A stretch of DNA of 64,000 nucleotides from an uncultured Alistipes sp. (GTDB lineage Bacteria; Bacteroidota; Bacteroidia; Bacteroidales; Rikenellaceae), in contig URRP01000006.1 in assembly GCA_900550375.1 (NCBI GenBank), positions 11,148-75,147 of the forward strand. Reading direction: 5' to 3'. Positions 59,619-64,000 of the stretch are shown piece after piece. The notes beneath the pieces are model-generated. The model made no database searches and was not told where the DNA came from. It saw nothing but the letters and a program-made list of their open reading frames with translations. Position 1 is the stretch's first letter. The number at the start of each line of letters is the position of its first letter. The translations under genes were made by a program, and so were the position numbers.

Positions 59619-59644
59619 AACTTACTTTAATAAGGAAGCAGAGT

Positions 59645-60388
59645 ATGAGCGGAAAACGCGTTATCGAGTTAAAAGACGTCGCAATATATCATGCCGAGAA
59701 CCCGTTTGGTAATCAATCGGCCGAACGGCTGGTGCGCTCCGGTGAGCTGGTGCTCTCGGAGGTGAACCTCTCGGTCGACGAAGGCGAGTTCGTCTACCTG
59801 ATCGGCCGTGTAGGGAGCGGAAAAAGTACCTTATTGAAAACGTTATATGCGGATGTTCAATTGCTTGTCGGAGAGGGCGCTGTCGTAGGGTTCGATCTGC
59901 GGAAACTGCGGAGGAGGCAAATCCCCTATCTGCGTCGGAAAATCGGCATCGTCTTTCAGGATTATCAACTGCTGACCGACCGCAACGTATTTCAGAATCT
60001 CTATTACGTGATGCGTGCGACGGGCTGGCGCTCCGAAGCGGAGATTCGCCGCCGCATCGACGAGGTGCTGCAACTGGTCGGTCTGGAGGCGAAGCATTAC
60101 AAGATGCCTTTCGAGCTTTCGGGCGGCGAACAGCAGCGTCTGGTCATCGCCCGTGCACTGCTGAACAAACCTCGTTTACTGCTGGCCGACGAACCTACGG
60201 GAAATCTCGATCCCGTGACGGCCGACGGAATCATGCGGTTGTTCCGCACCATCGCTCAGAACGATTGCGCAGTGGTGATGTCGACACATAATACGAACCT
60301 CATCGAGGAGTATCCGGCCCGCACGATCGTATTTGAAAAGGGACGTGTCAAGGAGGTCGATATGCAGGCGCTTTTGGAGCGGGTTTAA
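59645..60388 (+). CDS. ftsE: FtsE-like ABC transporter ATP-binding protein
   Basis: 247 residues. Walker A is GRVGSGKSTLLK, the Q loop is VFQDYQLL, the signature is LSGGEQQRLVIARALL, and Walker B is LLLADEPTGNLD; YYVMRATGWRS in the helical domain is FtsE-like. FtsE with FtsX controls cell-wall hydrolysis at division. No ftsX is adjacent. The start ATG at 59645 is downstream of a -7 box, and in-frame sequence further upstream is antisense to ssrA and was excluded. Confidence 0.88.
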   Translation: MSGKRVIELKDVAIYHAENPFGNQSAERLVRSGELVLSEVNLSVDEGEFVYLIGRVGSGKSTLLKTLYADVQLLVGEGAVVGFDLRKLRRRQIPYLRRKIGIVFQDYQLLTDRNVFQNLYYVMRATGWRSEAEIRRRIDEVLQLVGLEAKHYKMPFELSGGEQQRLVIARALLNKPRLLLADEPTGNLDPVTADGIMRLFRTIAQNDCAVVMSTHNTNLIEEYPARTIVFEKGRVKEVDMQALLERV

Positions 60389-60415
60389 GCCTGCCGAATC
60401 TTTCGTTCGGGCTTG

Positions 60416-60443
60416 CAGGTGTCATAAAAAAATCGTATATTTG
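60416..60443 (+). promoter_or_regulatory. Promoter region of gyrB
   Basis: TATATTTG (60436-60443) is a perfect -7 box, preceded by TTGC at about 19 nt, a weak -33 match. The gyrB start lies 24 nt downstream. Confidence 0.5.
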
Positions 60444-60451
60444 TACGTTAA

Positions 60452-62419
<1,968 letters not shown>

Positions 62420-62424
62420 ATCGA

Positions 62425-62463
62425 ATAGAGGAGGAGTTGTCCGCAAGGACGGCTCCTCTTTTG
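62425..62463 (+). terminator. Terminator of gyrB
   Basis: AGAGGAG (62427-62433) pairs with CTCCTCT (62453-62459), with an inner GTCC/GGAC stem, followed by TTTTG. Confidence 0.6.
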
Positions 62464-62487
62464 TATGATTCTTAAAAAACGATTCAG

Positions 62488-63108
62488 ATGAACGTTACGA
62501 TCATCGGCGTGGCCGGAGGTACCGGTTCCGGCAAAAGCACGCTCGTCAAACGGTTGCAGGAGGCGTTCAAGGACGACGACGTCGCTACGCTGTGCCACGA
62601 CTATTACTACAAGGCGCATCCCGAACTGACCTATGAGGAGCGCACGAAACTCAACTACGACCATCCGCAGGCGTTCGACACCCGCATGATGGTGGAGCAT
62701 ATCCGTGCACTGAAAAATAACGTGCCGATCTCCCATCCCGTCTACTCGTTCGTCGAACACGACCGCCTGCCCGAAACGATCTCCGTAAAACCGTCGAAGG
62801 TGATTATCGTCGACGGTATTCTGATCTTCGAGAATAAGGCCCTGCGCGAGCTGATGGACATTAAGGTCTATGTCGATACGGACGCCGACGTGCGTCTGGC
62901 ACGCCGTATCCTGCGCGATGTCTGCGAGCGCGGCCGGACGATGGAATCGGTCATCAACCAATATATCACCACCGTCAAGCCGATGCACGAGGAGTTTGTC
63001 GAGCCGTCGAAGAAGTATGCCGACGTCATCATCCCCGAGGGAGGATTCAACTCGGTAGCTGTGGCGATGCTTATTCAGAATATCCGTTCGCTGATCGCCG
63101 CCAAGTAG
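62488..63108 (+). CDS. udk: Uridine kinase
   Basis: 206 residues. Walker A is GGTGSGKST (residues 10-18), with the uridine-kinase motifs HDYYYKAHPELTYEERTKLNYDHPQAFDTRMM and VIIVDGILIFENKALRELMDIKVYVDTDADVRLARRILRDVCERGR. It phosphorylates uridine and cytidine in pyrimidine salvage. It lies between gyrB and a membrane protein gene on the plus strand. Confidence 0.95.
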   Translation: MNVTIIGVAGGTGSGKSTLVKRLQEAFKDDDVATLCHDYYYKAHPELTYEERTKLNYDHPQAFDTRMMVEHIRALKNNVPISHPVYSFVEHDRLPETISVKPSKVIIVDGILIFENKALRELMDIKVYVDTDADVRLARRILRDVCERGRTMESVINQYITTVKPMHEEFVEPSKKYADVIIPEGGFNSVAVAMLIQNIRSLIAAK

Positions 63109-63194
63109 TCGGGCGTTCGGCGCAAAATTTGAGACTGATCTTTTCGCGGTTGGTCTCTTTTTTCTTATATTTACAGACAATCCTTAAACTCAAG

Positions 63195-63875
63195 ATGAAA
63201 CTGTCGGTTATTCCCTATTTTCAAACGTTTCCTGCGCGGCTCAAAAAATACCGGATGCATCTTATTATCGCATTTCTGGTATTGGCTCCGCTGTTTGCCG
63301 TTTATTCCGGCTCGGATACGGTTGCCGCCGTACTCGGGGGGATGACGCTTGCGCTTCTTGCCGGCGTCGGCGCCGTGCAGGGGTATGACGTATACCGGCG
63401 TCGGCAGCTTCTTTCCCGCCGGTGGCTGCTGACGTTTCTCAAAATGCGGGGGCTCGAACCGGAAGAGGACGCCGACGGCGATCTGCTGTTTCGGATCGAC
63501 AATATGAAATATATCCTTCATCTCAAGGAACACTATTTCGAATTGCATATCGGATTCGGCCGTAAACGTTCGGAGCTGAACGACGAACTGATGGTCCGCA
63601 TGGCGCAGGAGGTGATGAACTCGATGCGGATGGTTAAAATCCTGCTGCGCTCCGAAGCGATTCTCTTTTCGATCGAATGTCTGCAACGCCGGAAGAGCGA
63701 ATTCGCCGAGTTTTTCGACTCCTATATCCGTATTCTCAAATTCTCCGTCGCCGAGCATACGCGGCGTTACAACGAAGCGCTCGAAGAACATAATCAGGAG
63801 ATTCGCCGCCGGCGGGAAGAGGAGGACCTCTCACAGCGTTTCTCGGAGTATCAGGGAAAAGAGGTGGTGAACTGA
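63195..63875 (+). CDS. Two-helix membrane protein of unknown function
   Basis: 226 residues from ATG 63195. Two adjacent membrane helices (HLIIAFLVLAPLFAVYSGS and AAVLGGMTLALLAGVGAVQGY) are followed by a soluble domain of about 150 residues (LRGLEPEEDADGDLLFRIDNM-type beta-rich part, then a long charged helix to the end, EALEEHNQEIRRRREEEDL). I do not recognise a family. In-frame sequence upstream to 63129 lacks a good start. A strong terminator follows. Confidence 0.65.
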   Translation: MKLSVIPYFQTFPARLKKYRMHLIIAFLVLAPLFAVYSGSDTVAAVLGGMTLALLAGVGAVQGYDVYRRRQLLSRRWLLTFLKMRGLEPEEDADGDLLFRIDNMKYILHLKEHYFELHIGFGRKRSELNDELMVRMAQEVMNSMRMVKILLRSEAILFSIECLQRRKSEFAEFFDSYIRILKFSVAEHTRRYNEALEEHNQEIRRRREEEDLSQRFSEYQGKEVVN

Positions 63876-63895
63876 TACGAATGCCATATCGTACG

Positions 63896-63945
63896 ACGGT
63901 ACAAAATTGAAACGGGATGGTCTGACCATCCCGTTTCAATTTTTT
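63896..63945. terminator. Bidirectional terminator before tRNA-Asp
   Basis: A 19-bp perfect stem (63903-63921 with 63925-63943) with a 3-nt loop and A/T-rich ends can stop both the membrane protein transcript and the tRNA transcript. Confidence 0.85.
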
Positions 63946-63946
63946 C

Positions 63947-64000
63947 TGGCGGTGCGTAGGGGACTCGAACCCCTGACCCCGTGCGTGACAGGCACGTATT
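63947..64000 (-). tRNA. tRNA-Asp (GTC), 3' portion
   Basis: Read on the minus strand the sequence has anticodon loop CTGTCAC (anticodon GTC at 63987-63989), T arm GGGGTTCGAGTCCCC, acceptor strand ACGCACC, discriminator G and encoded CCA at 63947-63949. The 5' half lies beyond the window edge. Confidence 0.88.

Noticed and set aside
59384..59644. N-terminal extension of ftsE
   Set aside because: The upstream frame is antisense to ssrA and its promoter; the FtsE fold begins at the ATG 59645.

Overview
The window is a contiguous piece of a Bacteroidetes chromosome, most likely an Alistipes-like member of the Rikenellaceae. The evidence is the high G+C coding style, the Bacteroidetes promoter consensus (TTTG, about 19-20 nt, TAnnTTTG) upstream of many genes, weak Shine-Dalgarno usage, and family content such as FeoAB fusion, PorV-like and BamA-like outer membrane proteins, YidE/AspT transporters, DUF2461 and rhamnose-based surface polysaccharide genes. 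The species call is inference; no database was searched.

Layout. 1-7079 (mostly minus): start of htpG, a thioesterase/FAD synthetase pair, rex, a LysM plus ligand-binding lipid-envelope protein, a DnaQ-like exonuclease, a fragmentary HU-like protein, dnaN and a nucleoside phosphorylase. 7192-9954: glmM and an M20 dipeptidase. 10025-19523: esterase lipoprotein, DUF2461, glyA diverging from fabG, envelope proteins, a protein tyrosine phosphatase, a phosphoethanolamine transferase and a histone-like protein. 19696-25316: a complete RND efflux operon (adaptor, pump, outer membrane channel). 25477-27987: feoAB and its small Cys-rich partner. 28017-30772: a YidE/AspT transporter and lrgAB. 30899-36538: aminotransferase, an ECF sigma/membrane-protein operon, purT and a GlpT-type transporter. 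36922-43284: a surface polysaccharide operon (nucleotide-sugar 4,6-dehydratase, rmlA, rmlC, rmlD, a glycerophosphodiesterase, rmlB) behind a textbook promoter. 43848-48190: periplasmic thioredoxin, a MarR regulator, and a large hybrid histidine kinase whose first PAS domain carries an in-frame TGA. 58428-64000: integrase remnant, ssrA (tmRNA), ftsE, gyrB, udk, a membrane protein and tRNA-Asp.

The most unusual region is about 48.2-58.4 kb. It is visibly more AT-rich than its flanks and lies between the histidine kinase promoter and the 3' end of ssrA, with a decayed tyrosine integrase at the ssrA side. It encodes a radical SAM/SPASM peptide maturase, a short Cys-containing GG-type precursor-like peptide followed by a strong hairpin, a TonB-receptor-like outer membrane barrel, an M50 membrane protease with an N-terminal PqqD-like segment, an O-antigen-ligase-like polytopic protein with TPRs, and a transglutaminase-like lipoprotein with a discoidin-like C-terminus. 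I read this as a ribosomally made, radical-SAM-modified peptide system with an envelope-anchoring arm. The maturase and precursor both show frame breaks and a second precursor copy is decayed, so the locus is either degenerating or controlled by slippage.

A second theme is small repeated DNA: a promoter-bearing repeat used ahead of the phosphatase gene and ssrA, and a related hairpin repeat found upstream of feoAB and inside the 3' end of rmlD, where it adds a tail to the protein.
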